A stretch of 35,497 nt of DNA from an uncultured Gammaproteobacteria bacterium (GCA_947259975.1 CAMYOD010000001.1:26446-61942), one strand, 5' to 3'. Counted from the first letter of the stretch, positions 23,928 through 33,342 are shown. Notes: generated by a model not told the origin, from the letters alone. A program made the numbers and translations.

Positions 23928-24272
23928 CTATCGGCGACCCTCGTAGACTACGAAGGCAGAACCCTGACTCTGGGTGTAGTTGTCGTACCCCAGCAGACGG
24001 ATATGATGATCCGGGTAGGCGGCGCGGCAGGCGTCAACCTCCTGCATCACGCGACCCATATCCGTCTCGCCGAAGAACGGCAGCTTCCACATGGTCCAAT
24101 AGTGATCGAAGGCACGGCTCGGGTGCTCGTGCTCGATAGCGGGCGTCCAGCCCTGGGCGATGATGTAGGCAATCTGCGCGTACACTTCGTCCTGGGACAT
24201 TTTCGGCATGAAACCGAAGGTCTCGAGCGTATTGGCGGTCTGGTAATCGCCGATGGTGTGTATGTCAGTCAT
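23928..24272 (-). CDS. cbbS: Rubisco small subunit, form I
   Basis: The 114-residue protein shows family blocks: [28 protein letters not shown], then [38 protein letters not shown] and [11 protein letters not shown]. Four dimers' worth of large subunits and eight of these form the L8S8 enzyme packed in the carboxysome. It starts 51 bases after cbbL and ends 77 bases before csoS2; a GAAGAGGATTG-type site precedes the start. Confidence 0.96.
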   Translation of the reverse strand: MTDIHTIGDYQTANTLETFGFMPKMSQDEVYAQIAYIIAQGWTPAIEHEHPSRAFDHYWTMWKLPFFGETDMGRVMQEVDACRAAYPDHHIRLLGYDNYTQSQGSAFVVYEGRR

Positions 24273-24323
24273 TAGTCAATCCTCTTCTCAAGTTTCATTG
24301 ATTCGGTTGAGGTCGAAAAACGC

Positions 24324-25739
24324 TTAAGCAACGTCGAGCTTGTCAACCGTCTCGAACTCGAACTTGATCTCTTTCCAGGTCTCCATCGCGATGGCCAGTT
24401 CCGGGCTGGACTTGGCAGCTTCGGTCAGGATGTCGCGAGCTTCCTTCTCGATCTCGCGACCCTCGTTGCGGGCCTTGACGGAGGCCTCCAGCGCCACACG
24501 ATTAGCGGCCGCGCCAGCAGCGTTGCCCCACGGGTGACCCTGGGTACCACCGCCAAACTGCAGCATCGAGTCATCACCGAAGATGGTAACCAGTGCCGGC
24601 ATGTGCCATACGTGGATACCACCCGATGCGACGGCAAAGACGCCCGGCAACGAGCCCCAGTCCTGGTCGAAGAACACACCGCGCGAACGGTCTTCCGGAA
24701 CGAAAGACTCACGCAGCTGGTCGACGAAACCCAACGTGGAGGCACGATCACCTTCCAGCTTGCCCACTACGGTACCGGTGTGCAGATGGTCGCCACCGGA
24801 CAGACGCAGGCACTTGGCCAGCACGCGGAAGTGAATGCCGTGCTTCGGATGCCGATCGATTACCGCGTGCATGGCGCGGTGGATGTGCAGCAGCATTCCG
24901 TTTTCACGACACCAGTTTGCGAGGCCGGTGTTGGCCGTGAAACCACCGGTCAGGAAGTCGTGCATGAGGATCGGCGAGCCGACTTCCTTAGCGAACTCGG
25001 CACGCTTGTACATTTCCTCGGGGGTCGCAGCGGTAACGTTCAGGTAATGACCCTTACGCTCGCCGGTCTCCTGCTCGGCCTTTTGGATGGCCTCACCGAC
25101 GAACTCGAAGCGGTCACGCCAGCGCATGAACGGCTGGGAGTTCACGTTCTCGTCGTCCTTGGTCATATCAAGACCACCACGCAGGCACTCGTACACGGCG
25201 CGACCGTAGTTCTTGGCTGAAAGACCCAGCTTCGGCTTGATGGTGGCGCCGAGCATCGGGCGACCGTACTTGTTCAGGCGATCGCGCTCGACCTGGATAC
25301 CGGCAGGCGGACCACCGCAAGTCTTGATGTAGGCGATGGGGAAGCGGATGTCTTCCAGGCGCAAGTGCTTCAGCGCCTTGAAGCCGAACACGTTACCCAC
25401 CAGCGAGGTCAGCACGTTTACCACCGAGCCTTCCTCGAACAAATCGATGGGATAGGCCACAAAGGCATAGAACGACTCCGGGTCGCCGGGCACATCTTCG
25501 ATGCGGTAGGCGCGGCCCTTGTAGTACTCGAGGTCGGTGAGGAGTTCGGACCACACCGTACTCCAGGTACCCGTGGAAGATTCGGCGGCCACCGCGGCGG
25601 CAACCTCCTCGCGCGGCACTTCCGGTTGGCCGGTAACCTTGAAACAAGCCAAAAGGTCGGTATCGAGCGGCACATAGTCCGGCGTCCAGTACATGTCGCG
25701 GTACTCTTTGACGCCCGCGTCATAGGTCTTTACGGCCAT
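24324..25739 (-). CDS. cbbL: Rubisco large subunit, carboxysomal form IA
   Basis: This 471-residue enzyme adds CO2 (or O2) to ribulose 1,5-bisphosphate. Active-site blocks are [27 protein letters not shown] (carbamylated Lys194), the MHAVIDR stretch and [17 protein letters not shown] of loop 6. ATG 25739 has AGGAG 6 bases upstream; a TTG two codons earlier is less likely. It is the first gene of the cso operon, so it belongs to the carboxysome-associated form IA. No cbbQ or cbbO activase pair is visible in the window. Upstream 25746-26111 is a 366-base promoter region. Confidence 0.97.
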   Translation of the reverse strand: MAVKTYDAGVKEYRDMYWTPDYVPLDTDLLACFKVTGQPEVPREEVAAAVAAESSTGTWSTVWSELLTDLEYYKGRAYRIEDVPGDPESFYAFVAYPIDLFEEGSVVNVLTSLVGNVFGFKALKHLRLEDIRFPIAYIKTCGGPPAGIQVERDRLNKYGRPMLGATIKPKLGLSAKNYGRAVYECLRGGLDMTKDDENVNSQPFMRWRDRFEFVGEAIQKAEQETGERKGHYLNVTAATPEEMYKRAEFAKEVGSPILMHDFLTGGFTANTGLANWCRENGMLLHIHRAMHAVIDRHPKHGIHFRVLAKCLRLSGGDHLHTGTVVGKLEGDRASTLGFVDQLRESFVPEDRSRGVFFDQDWGSLPGVFAVASGGIHVWHMPALVTIFGDDSMLQFGGGTQGHPWGNAAGAAANRVALEASVKARNEGREIEKEARDILTEAAKSSPELAIAMETWKEIKFEFETVDKLDVA

Positions 25740-25838
25740 GATCAACTCCTGTTCGGTTGTTGGGTTGGCGGTGAAAAATACGTTCCGTTAAGGTGTAGTG
25801 AAGGATAGGTAAATAACCATCCACCGATCCAATAAATC

Positions 25839-25870
25839 CTATCTTCTATTTCGATAGACTATCGTCTATG
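25839..25870 (-). promoter_or_regulatory. nested palindromes upstream of cbbL, candidate CbbR operator; rest of 25746-26111 without a gene
   Basis: Three overlapping dyads share one AT-rich patch about 105-130 bases before cbbL: TCTAT-N4-ATAGA (25845-25858), ATAGAC-N4-GTCTAT (25854-25869) and CGATA-GAC-TATCG (25852-25864). LysR regulators such as CbbR use short interrupted dyads at this distance. A weaker imperfect dyad (GGAT..ACC..ATCC, 25803-25822) lies nearer the gene. I could not settle the -35/-10 boxes. Between here and CPII (25900-26111) the sequence is very GC-rich, with a GCCGGC-GCA-GCCGGC element and no gene. Confidence 0.5.
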
Positions 25871-26111
25871 TTTAGGTAATTTCCGCATTTCCCGCCACCA
25901 GCGCGCCTGCCGCCACCGGGACCGCGGCCTTCCAGGGGGCGCCGGAACAGGCCTTGAAATCAACCGCTGCGGGGCAATGCGGCCGGCGCAGCCGGCACGC
26001 CCGGGGCGCGCAGGCGCGTAAAAGAAAGGGGGCTCGATCGACCCAGGTCGCGCATGCCGCCAGCGAGAGCCGCGGCGCGATCGGGGCTCGGCCGCCGGGC
26101 CGGGCGCCGAA

Positions 26112-26438
26112 TCAACCGCTAAATTTGACCAGTCGCGTGACCTGGATATCCGAGATAAACACCACGCCGGAGTGCTCGTTGTAGAACGGCGCGAAGCCCT
26201 GGAGAATCGGCTGGACGAGTTCTTCCGGCACGGCGGCGATGATCATGATCAACACATCATCCTCATTGAACATCAGGTGCCCCTCGCGAAAGCCGTGACT
26301 GCCCTTGCCCGAAAGGTTGTTGATGATGGTATAGCCTTTGACACCCGCCCGGTCGAGCAGATCGGTAGCGAAACCCAGATGCTCGCCGCCGAGGATGATT
26401 TCCAGTTTCTTCAACGGACTCAGGTTCAGATTTTTCAT
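26112..26438 (-). CDS. carboxysome-associated PII-like protein (CPII)
   Basis: The 108-residue protein has the PII/ferredoxin-like pattern: KKLEIILGGEHLGFATDLLDRAGVKGYTIINNLSGKGSHGF, a T-loop region REGHLMFNEDDV, then LIMIIAAVPEELVQPILQGFAPFYNEHSGVVFISDIQVTRL. It forms trimers in the family. CPII from a Thiomonas carboxysome locus was reported to bind adenine nucleotides and bicarbonate. ATG 26438 overlaps the dabA stop (ATGA), so it is tightly coupled to the carbon pump and may adjust its activity. The tyrosine uridylylated in classical GlnB is not evident in the T-loop, so nitrogen signalling is unlikely. Confidence 0.85.
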   Translation of the reverse strand: MKNLNLSPLKKLEIILGGEHLGFATDLLDRAGVKGYTIINNLSGKGSHGFREGHLMFNEDDVLIMIIAAVPEELVQPILQGFAPFYNEHSGVVFISDIQVTRLVKFSG

Positions 26439-29400
26439 GGGCTTAGTAACTCCTGAAAGACAGTTTCCTCGGCACCTTCGACGAACGCCTGCTTGCGCCA
26501 CTCACCCTTGTCGTAAAGACATACCGTCGATGTTTCCGGGTCGATTATCAACAATCGGATCCATCCATTGCGCACCAGTTGCTTGACCGCGACCACATCT
26601 TCGACCGCGTTCTCGGCCTGCGCGAACGGTGCCTCGATCACGGTGATCAGCCGCATCGGCTGATGGTAGGGTTGGCCGCGGTCAAGAACGGTCTGTGACG
26701 GAAGACCGGTGCGCAGATCACTCAAATTGCCGGTCATGACCCCAAAGCGACCGGCCACATTGTGATAAACCTTGCTGCCGCTGCCGAAACGTTCATTATC
26801 GACCGTCGAAAAATAATGCTCCATGTTGATCCACTGTCCCACCACCAGTGGGCCGGTCAGTATGTTCTCGAGCAGACGACGGTTCGGATCGAGGCGATAG
26901 TCATAGGAATGCAGAAAGGCCCGGCCATCGAGTGTCTCGGAGCGGGTCAGCGACCTGCGCCCGATGATAAAATAGGCATTGCCTGACAATCCCCACTCCG
27001 GTCTTACCTGCGACCAATCCATCGCATTCCGACGGGCACGACGAAACGCCACGGCCGGATCCTGCATCCGGGCATGTTCCTGCAGGCTGGGCAGGCGCTC
27101 CTGCGCGCACAGGCGCGACGCCGCGGTCAGGCCTTTGCGCAGACGATCGAGATAGATGAGGTGTTTCGGCGGCAGCAACGCCAGATCATGCAGTCGAAGC
27201 TCGTCGGTGGTCGTATTATGCAGCGCGGGCACGAACCGGGCATCGTCCGGGATGTCGATCCCCTGGGCCCGCAGGCGGCGGCGCACCTCGGGCTTGTTGG
27301 CCATCTGCGCCAGCACCCGCGCGCTGACCAGACCGTGACTGCCGCCGCAGGCGCCGCAATCGAGGGCGGATTCATAAGGATTGTTTTCCGAACTGCTGCC
27401 GTGCCCGACCAGCAGGATAAAGCGCGAAAATTCATTCGTCAGCCCGATCGACAGAAGCGCCTGGGCAACGAAACGTGCCTGTTCATCCGGCGTAAACCCG
27501 ATGCGCCCGAGACGTTCCAGCTGCAACTGCGCGAAGGACTGATTGATCCGATAGGCATCGCGCAGGCGGTGAATAAACGTATTGACGCCGTCCTCGTCCA
27601 GGCCCGTGATGGCGGCGAACTCGGGACAGCCTGTTTGACGTGCCAGGGCCGCCTCGCGCAACTCACGCACCATGAAATCCGAGATCTGCTCCGGTTCGAG
27701 GCGAAACTCCTGTTCCACCGCCTTGACGATTACCGCGCGTTGCACCGCCCGCACCACTGAATCCGCCTGCCCCCGGGTGAGCTTGTCGAGCATCAAGTGG
27801 CTGGCGGGCCTTTCCTCCCGCAAGCGCTTGCGCCAGCGATTGTAAGTGGCCGGCAACAAAGTCTTGCCCACCATGTCGAAGCCAAACAAGATGCCGATGG
27901 CCTCCACGGTAACAAACGGTGTCAGCACGGACTCCTTAAGCTCATGCAAGGCCTTTTCCAGCGCCGTCAGCGCCGCTGCGTCCTGTATGCCAGCATATGT
28001 CATCTCCATGACCAGATTCTTTGGCGTCAATATCACCGGGCACAGGTGATTCTCGCTACCTTTTCCCAACTCCATAAAGCTGACCGGGACACCGAAAAAC
28101 CCGGCGATACCGTAGGTCTGATAATCACCTATCGATTCGAGATGGCGACGGATGCGCTCAGAACGAGTATCGATGCAGAACAGGGCTTTGGCGAACGGTC
28201 GCCGCTCGCGCGGCGGCTCCGGCTGCAGACTCAGCCCCTGCAAAAGACTGCTCATGGCCCGGGCCTCCATGGCCTTGAGCCAGATCTTCCCCTCCTGCTT
28301 TTGAAAGGCTTGCAGGGCCGCCAAAAGCGAGCTCAACTCCTCCGGCGACAATCGCCGCAGGGCATCGGCACACCCCGCCCGCTGCGCCGATTCCAGCAGC
28401 AGCTCGGCCTGACGTTCGGCCTCGAATTTGCGCTTGCGATCACGATATTCAACAAACACGCGATCAATCCGCGCCCCGTTCCTCCGCAGAACGGCATCCT
28501 CGAGATCATGCGCCATTTGAACGAAGGTATCGTTACCATAGAATTCGCGCCGTAAATACATCTCACGAGGGTTCGACCGTATGGCTTCCATCACCCCGCC
28601 GACGGTATACGGTATCGCGCTCTGCGTCCGTTTGCGTAGCAGTGTGAGCGCAAGCAGCATACGGACGGCAACGTAATCGACCAGGTCACCCGGGTACAGC
28701 CGCTGCCAGTAATAGTGGCCAGCGGTCGATCGCCAGCGAATGAATCCAACCCAACCGTGTAGCCGTGCCAGTTCCCGGGTCAGGTAGGCAACCCATTGCT
28801 CTTCCGGCACTTGCAGCGCCGTCAACACGAGCGTAATGACGGTCTCAGGATCATCGCCGGATTCGGTAGATTCCTGCCGCAGCAACTCGCGCAGCGTTTT
28901 GCGCACGTCCCGGCCGGCGACGTCGAGCCATGCCCGAAAGAAACCACGCTCACGGTTTGGCATACTCCAGACCGATTGGCCTTCATCGAAAAAATCGAGA
29001 CAAGCCTTGATTACCCTTTCGTCGAGCTCGGTGCCGATGGTCGTACCAAAGAGGGCATCCGCGACTTCATAGGTGGGTTGCCCACACAACAGCTCCTTCC
29101 GCAGCCCCGCCCCAAGCGCCTCCGGATCCGCGTCGGCAATCTCCGTGAGAGGCGAACCGGACAACGCGCTGTGTACATCTTCGGGGCTGGCAAAGGTCAT
29201 TCGCTCGACTGCCTGCCCGTCGTGTTCCAGGAGTTCGGTGACCAACCATGAGGCCAGATCGGTGGGCAACGAGAGCTGCTGCGAATCGACGAAACGCTGC
29301 ACGTCCCGCTCCAGCGCGCGCCGATCCACCCGGCCATCCGCCAGGTACTGCTGATATGTCGCCCTCGGCAAGAAGCCGCTGGCGTGAAACAGGCGCATGC

Positions 29401-29554
29401 CCGTCGCCACCGCTTCGTCGAACGCCAGGTGCTCAAAGCCATGCAGCGGGTTGTGATGGATGAACGCGCGCATGGGCCAGAAGAAGGGGACCGGCTTGCC
29501 GGCGACATAAACCATCGCCCGAATACGCAGCTTCTGGCCGAGTGAACCGGTCAT
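26435..29554 (-). CDS. dabA: DabA, carbonic-anhydrase-like subunit of the DAB inorganic carbon pump (DUF2309)
   Basis: This 1039-residue protein is the cytoplasmic zinc-binding subunit that, with DabB, drives one-way conversion of CO2 to bicarbonate using an ion gradient. In LFCIDTRSERIRRHLES, Cys460 and Asp462 correspond to the reported Cys351/Asp353. In VGHGSSSENNPYESALDCGACGG, cited here only by residues, His718 and Cys733 are 15 apart, as for reported His524/Cys539. The length is that of the long DabA1 type, about 200 residues more than DabA2. Its ATG overlaps the stop of the small membrane gene (ATGA), and its stop overlaps CPII. No membrane segment is evident. Confidence 0.92.
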   Translation of the reverse strand: MTGSLGQKLRIRAMVYVAGKPVPFFWPMRAFIHHNPLHGFEHLAFDEAVATGMRLFHASGFLPRATYQQYLADGRVDRRALERDVQRFVDSQQLSLPTDLASWLVTELLEHDGQAVERMTFASPEDVHSALSGSPLTEIADADPEALGAGLRKELLCGQPTYEVADALFGTTIGTELDERVIKACLDFFDEGQSVWSMPNRERGFFRAWLDVAGRDVRKTLRELLRQESTESGDDPETVITLVLTALQVPEEQWVAYLTRELARLHGWVGFIRWRSTAGHYYWQRLYPGDLVDYVAVRMLLALTLLRKRTQSAIPYTVGGVMEAIRSNPREMYLRREFYGNDTFVQMAHDLEDAVLRRNGARIDRVFVEYRDRKRKFEAERQAELLLESAQRAGCADALRRLSPEELSSLLAALQAFQKQEGKIWLKAMEARAMSSLLQGLSLQPEPPRERRPFAKALFCIDTRSERIRRHLESIGDYQTYGIAGFFGVPVSFMELGKGSENHLCPVILTPKNLVMEMTYAGIQDAAALTALEKALHELKESVLTPFVTVEAIGILFGFDMVGKTLLPATYNRWRKRLREERPASHLMLDKLTRGQADSVVRAVQRAVIVKAVEQEFRLEPEQISDFMVRELREAALARQTGCPEFAAITGLDEDGVNTFIHRLRDAYRINQSFAQLQLERLGRIGFTPDEQARFVAQALLSIGLTNEFSRFILLVGHGSSSENNPYESALDCGACGGSHGLVSARVLAQMANKPEVRRRLRAQGIDIPDDARFVPALHNTTTDELRLHDLALLPPKHLIYLDRLRKGLTAASRLCAQERLPSLQEHARMQDPAVAFRRARRNAMDWSQVRPEWGLSGNAYFIIGRRSLTRSETLDGRAFLHSYDYRLDPNRRLLENILTGPLVVGQWINMEHYFSTVDNERFGSGSKVYHNVAGRFGVMTGNLSDLRTGLPSQTVLDRGQPYHQPMRLITVIEAPFAQAENAVEDVVAVKQLVRNGWIRLLIIDPETSTVCLYDKGEWRKQAFVEGAEETVFQELLSP

Positions 29555-30324
29555 GCCAGACCCTCCGCGAACGCGATGCCGGCAATTACCAACACGAGCA
29601 GCACCGAACCCAACAGGCCGGTGGTCACGCCGGCAAGATCGGCTCCCGGCTCGCTACTTGCCGGACCAAAGACCAATCCCTGCAGGATTCGTGTACCCGC
29701 CCACGCCCAGAGCAGCCATACGCCCAATACCATGACCGCCGCGCCAGGAACGACCATGAGGGCCTGGGTAATCGTCTGCAACAGCACAAAGAAACCAGGA
29801 AAAAGCGGGGTGGCGACGGCTGCCAGCACGGTCATAACGAGCACACCGGCAAGCCGCGGTACCGTCAACGCCAGTCCGCCCACGGCGCCCGCATAGGCGG
29901 CGCCAAAGCTGGACTCAATTCGAAAAATAAACCAGGCCAACAAAACAAACGGGGCGCTGAACGCGGCCGCCTGCAAATTCACTTCGTAGCCACCCTCATT
30001 AACGGCTGCCGCCAGCCAGAGCAACGCCCAGGAGGAGGTGGCCATATGCGCCGTCCACAAGCGGAAATCACGCAGCGCGCAGGCGCGGAAGGCGTACAGA
30101 CCCGCGGTCAATACTCCCCAGTAGATCAACCCGACCGGCGGTTCTTCGGTGACCGCGGCGAGCAGCCAAAGGCCCAGCTGGGGCCAGACGAGCAGCAAAC
30201 CCGACCGCAACCAGACGTTTCCGATACGGAAGAACAACCAATTGAACAACATGCTGGCCGGGAACAGGGGCAGGAATATCGCTGCAAGGATGTAGCCAAA
30301 TGACGACATATCAAGTGACGACAT
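29551..30324 (-). CDS. membrane protein of unknown role inside the DAB operon
   Basis: The 257-residue protein is very hydrophobic, with about seven to eight predicted membrane helices and few charges (SFGYILAAIFLPLFPASMLFNW, SGLLLVWPQLGLWLLAAV, LQTITQALMVVPGAAVMVLGVWLLWAW, VTTGLLGSVLLVLVIAGIAF). I do not recognise a family, and the complex I-type lysine/glutamate motifs of DabB are not evident. It is coupled on both sides: its first ATG follows the dabB stop by one base, and its stop overlaps dabA. DAB1-type operons in other carboxysome bacteria also have an uncharacterised gene between dabB and dabA. A structural or assembly subunit of the pump is a fair inference. A second in-frame ATG (30309) arises from a tandem duplication. 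Confidence 0.75.
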   Translation of the reverse strand: MSSLDMSSFGYILAAIFLPLFPASMLFNWLFFRIGNVWLRSGLLLVWPQLGLWLLAAVTEEPPVGLIYWGVLTAGLYAFRACALRDFRLWTAHMATSSWALLWLAAAVNEGGYEVNLQAAAFSAPFVLLAWFIFRIESSFGAAYAGAVGGLALTVPRLAGVLVMTVLAAVATPLFPGFFVLLQTITQALMVVPGAAVMVLGVWLLWAWAGTRILQGLVFGPASSEPGADLAGVTTGLLGSVLLVLVIAGIAFAEGLA

Positions 30325-30330
30325 CTCAAG
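30301..30330. repeat. 15-base tandem duplication covering the dabB stop and next start
   Basis: TGACGACATATCAAG (30301-30315) is followed directly by TGACGACATCTCAAG (30316-30330), 14 of 15 identical. The right copy holds the dabB stop and the ATG of the next gene; the left copy repeats the ATG in frame, giving MSSLD-MSSFG. Being five codons long it keeps the frame. Confidence 0.9.
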
Positions 30331-32005
30331 ACCACCTCAGCAATACGTTGAGCCGCCTGGCGATGGACAGCAACCCGTCAGACAAGCGCGCATAGGCGTC
30401 GATGACAAAAAATTCGCGCGCCACCAAAGTGTAGAAACTTCGCCAAATGGCGCCCAACTTTGCGCCCCAGTACTGACGATGCTGCTCCGCCGCATAGGTG
30501 ATGAGCCAGCCGAGCACCACGACCAGGGCCATGAGAATTACCAGCGCATCAAACCAGATGATGTCGATACCCGCCGCCGCATCGATGCTGGTTCGAAACA
30601 CGGGATCGGGATAGAGGAACAAGTCGAAGGCATGACTGATCATCGCGTAGCCCAGAACGACGATCGTAAATGAGAACAGTATCAGCCCCATGAGGCGCCA
30701 GATGTTCTGGGTGCGCATCCGGTAGGTGGAAAAAATCAATTGCGCACCCGTCACCCAGCCGAAGAACAAAAGGACGATGGCGCCCTGCTTCTGAAAAAAG
30801 TCCTGCGCCACCAACCAGTGCGCCAGCACCAATATCGTCACCGGCACCACCAGGGTCATGATGGCCATCGGCAACCAGGGCTGACGCCTTTTCGCCGGCT
30901 CGCGCTCGACGACAAATGTGTACAGATCGTCCTTCGGGACACCGTCATCCTGACGGGCCTCTCCGATCACGCCACCGGCCCCCAAAAACAGCGTGCCTTT
31001 AAACAGGCCATGGGCGATCAGATGGTAGATCGCGAGCGAGAACGCCCCGACCCCGCACTCCATGATCATGAACCCCATCTGGCCCATGGTCGAGTAGCCA
31101 AGCGCCTTTTTGATGTCGTTCTGCGCCAGCATCAAGACCGAACCGATCACCGCGGTCACAAGGCCGACGATGAATACCCAGTGCAGAACGCCGTCGGTAT
31201 TGACGAACAACGGCGCAAACCGATTGATCAGGAAACCACCGGCGTTGACGATACCGGCATGCATCAGTGCCGAGACCGGCGTCGGCCCGCTCATCGAATA
31301 AGGCAGCCAGGTGTGCAGCAGGAACTGGGCCGATCTCGCGAACGCCGATAATGCGACCAACGCGGCGACCGTCTCGGCAAGTGGCAGTTCGAACAAGGTC
31401 AACTTATCAGGTGCCTGTGTCAGCTGAGCGAAGATGGCCTGCAACGACCACGTGTCGAACGCCTGATACAGCAGCACGGCCGCGATTACGAGCGGCAGGT
31501 CGCCGAAGCGATAGGTCAGGAGTGTCCACGATGCGTAGCGATGCGCTGCATGACTCGACGCGTCATGGCCCAGCAGGAAATACAGCAACACCCCGATCAG
31601 GTGCCAGGCGATCAGCAGGGTGATCAGGTCACCGGCGATCACCATCAGCAGCAGCGCCGCGGTCATCAGATCGAGCAGGACAAAGAAACGCGGATAGCCG
31701 GGTTCGTCACGCATATAGCGTACCGAGTAGACATGCACGATCAGACTGATGCCGGAAACGACGAATGCCATCAGACTGCCCAGGGGGTCGAAAAGAAGTT
31801 CCCCCCAGTTCGCCCCGAACTGGATTACGCGCGTCGGTTCTCCACGCAACGCGAGAGTCAGTAACGCTGCCGCAACAATGAACGTCGCGACAGAGCCCAC
31901 GATACTGATGCGGACACTGGTCTGCCGAAATCGTGGCGCAATTAGCTGTGTCAGCAGCGCTGCCGCCAGCGGCAAAAGGAGGATAAGCAAAACCAGGCTT
32001 TTCAT
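30326..32005 (-). CDS. dabB: DabB, ion-translocating membrane subunit of the DAB pump (PF00361)
   Basis: The 559-residue membrane protein belongs to the NuoL/MrpA antiporter-like family, with about 13-14 helices. Family blocks include SLIVHVYSVRYMRDEPGYPRFF, LHTWLPYSMSGPTPVSALMHAGIVNAGGFLINRF, NDIKKALGYSTMGQMGFMI and AIYHLIAHGLFKGTLFL. Lysines and histidines in these helices form the proton or sodium path. It couples the cation gradient to DabA. The start ATG 32005 opens the operon dabB, small membrane gene, dabA, CPII. Presence beside dabA separates it from a true complex I subunit. The promoter should lie in 32006-32200, where I see no clear boxes. Confidence 0.9.
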   Translation of the reverse strand: MKSLVLLILLLPLAAALLTQLIAPRFRQTSVRISIVGSVATFIVAAALLTLALRGEPTRVIQFGANWGELLFDPLGSLMAFVVSGISLIVHVYSVRYMRDEPGYPRFFVLLDLMTAALLLMVIAGDLITLLIAWHLIGVLLYFLLGHDASSHAAHRYASWTLLTYRFGDLPLVIAAVLLYQAFDTWSLQAIFAQLTQAPDKLTLFELPLAETVAALVALSAFARSAQFLLHTWLPYSMSGPTPVSALMHAGIVNAGGFLINRFAPLFVNTDGVLHWVFIVGLVTAVIGSVLMLAQNDIKKALGYSTMGQMGFMIMECGVGAFSLAIYHLIAHGLFKGTLFLGAGGVIGEARQDDGVPKDDLYTFVVEREPAKRRQPWLPMAIMTLVVPVTILVLAHWLVAQDFFQKQGAIVLLFFGWVTGAQLIFSTYRMRTQNIWRLMGLILFSFTIVVLGYAMISHAFDLFLYPDPVFRTSIDAAAGIDIIWFDALVILMALVVVLGWLITYAAEQHRQYWGAKLGAIWRSFYTLVAREFFVIDAYARLSDGLLSIARRLNVLLRWS

Positions 32006-32284
32006 TATTTCATTCCATCCGCCGATGCGAACGGCAGCCAGGCGAGATCAAGCGCGTAACTCGCCGGGCTGATTCCATCGTTGACAGAGATTTCACGATG
32101 GTGACATGGGCGCCGCGGTGATTCTTCTTATTCGGACGAAGGGCCATAGTAAATCTGCAGAAAACCTCTAGGCACGAAGTCTACGCTTAGGAGCAGCCAA
32201 ATTAAAAGGTGGCGCGATGACCTCGATGCCGGCCCCAACGTCGCTGTGCCGTCAACACGCCGCGTGGGATTCGTCTCTTCAAAA

Positions 32285-32345
32285 GCGGAGAGGCGTGAGG
32301 CCTGCGGTTTACGCGAAGCACCGCCTCACGCAGGCCGAACGGGTC
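32285..32345. repeat. GC-rich hairpin element with competing helices; 32006-32415 has no gene
   Basis: GCGTGAG (32293-32299) pairs with CTCACGC (32325-32331), with an inner GCGGT/ACCGC helix. A different helix, GGCCTGCG (32299-32306) with CGCAGGCC (32329-32336), would compete with it. The element begins GCGGAGAGG, like the 3' end of the nearby tRNA-Ser genes. The surrounding 400 bases hold only low-quality reading frames. Confidence 0.5.
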
Positions 32346-32415
32346 CAATCGGCGATTGCACTCTGGGCGGGAAGCGGTTGCGCGGCGCCACAGGCGCCCT
32401 CAGCCCCGACCGATA

Positions 32416-32544
<129 letters not shown>

Positions 32545-32609
32545 AACAGGACTCCCGCTCCGTCGGGAGCGCGCAAGGTTAAACCAGGGGCCAGTCCTGT
32601 GCAACGGAA

Positions 32610-33035
32610 TCAGGCCAGTATCCGGGCCCCGATCCGCAGCCACATGGCCGCCAGTATGAAACAGCTGATGACGTAGACCGCAAACCGGTGCACGACCCGG
32701 TTGTAGGTGAGATGAATCCCGCTGTGGACAATCCGCAGGCCCACATAGGCCCAGGCGAGCCCGGTAAAGACCAGATCGACCCAGGTTCCGAAATAGAGCA
32801 ACAGCACGGCGACATAGAACAGTACCGGCACTTCGAAGAGATTCTTGAAATTTTCCGCCGCACGCAACGCGGGCTCGGGCAACAAAGATAGGGCCGCCCG
32901 GGTATTCAGACGCTCCGGCGCGATGCGTTGACTGCGCATACCGGAGATTCGCGTGTAGTACATCCACAGCCATACAGCGGCGGTGAGTGCCACCATTGCC
33001 AGCAGCGGCATCAGGATTTGTTGTTGTGCGGACAT
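32610..33035 (-). CDS. MAPEG-family membrane protein
   Basis: The 141-residue protein has four membrane helices (about 8-26, 70-92, 95-108 and 118-138) and the MAPEG layout: an N-terminal helix, a polar stretch RAALSLLPEPALRAAENFKNLFEVPVLFY, then YVGLRIVHSGIHLTYNRVVHRFAVY. The ENF-N-FE-P segment and the R-x-x-H-x-x-x-H-x-x-x-N pattern are typical of bacterial MAPEG proteins related to glutathione transferases. Physiological role in bacteria is unclear. It stands alone between two tRNA-Ser genes, with a weak ribosome site before ATG 33035. Confidence 0.85.
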   Translation of the reverse strand: MSAQQQILMPLLAMVALTAAVWLWMYYTRISGMRSQRIAPERLNTRAALSLLPEPALRAAENFKNLFEVPVLFYVAVLLLYFGTWVDLVFTGLAWAYVGLRIVHSGIHLTYNRVVHRFAVYVISCFILAAMWLRIGARILA

Positions 33036-33068
33036 GTCGGCGCGATGTCTTAGGGTGATCTAGATGCA

Positions 33069-33158
33069 GCGGAGACGGGTTTCAGCGAGCTGCAAACGCC
33101 GGGGCCGTCAGGCCTGCGCTCATACCAGGCGAATCCCGCCCGGCCCAAGACCGGCATC
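33069..33158. repeat. tRNA-proximal repeat, copy A
   Basis: This is a roughly 90-base element beginning GCGGAGACGGGTTT and containing GGGGCCGTCAGGCC and GCGCTCATAC..GAATCCCGCCC. It is about 85-90% identical by eye to copy B at 33207-33296. Both start with a sequence close to the tRNA-Ser acceptor and T-stem end (GGCGGAGAGGG). Confidence 0.75.
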
Positions 33159-33206
33159 GCCCTCTCCTTCCCTCTGGCTTCCGGCCACGTGTAAATGTTT
33201 AGTATG

Positions 33207-33296
33207 GCGGAGAGGGGTTTGCAGCGGGCTGCAAACGCGTGGGCCGTCAGGCCCGCGCTCATACAGGGAGAATCCCGCCCGCCCCGAGATCGGCAA
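33207..33296. repeat. tRNA-proximal repeat, copy B
   Basis: This is the second copy, in the same orientation, 48 bases after copy A and 46 bases before tRNA-Ser(CGA). It adds a perfect hairpin TTTGCAG-CGGG-CTGCAAA (33218-33235) that copy A has lost. Translation of either copy gives no recognisable protein. Confidence 0.75.
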
Positions 33297-33342
33297 TGTT
33301 CCTGCCTCCGCCCTATGTCTCAGTTAGACACAATTTTCAAAG

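Noticed and set aside
30326..32005. Reading dabB as a NADH dehydrogenase (NuoL) subunit
   Set aside because: There are no other complex I genes nearby, and it is coupled to dabA, so the DAB pump is the better assignment.
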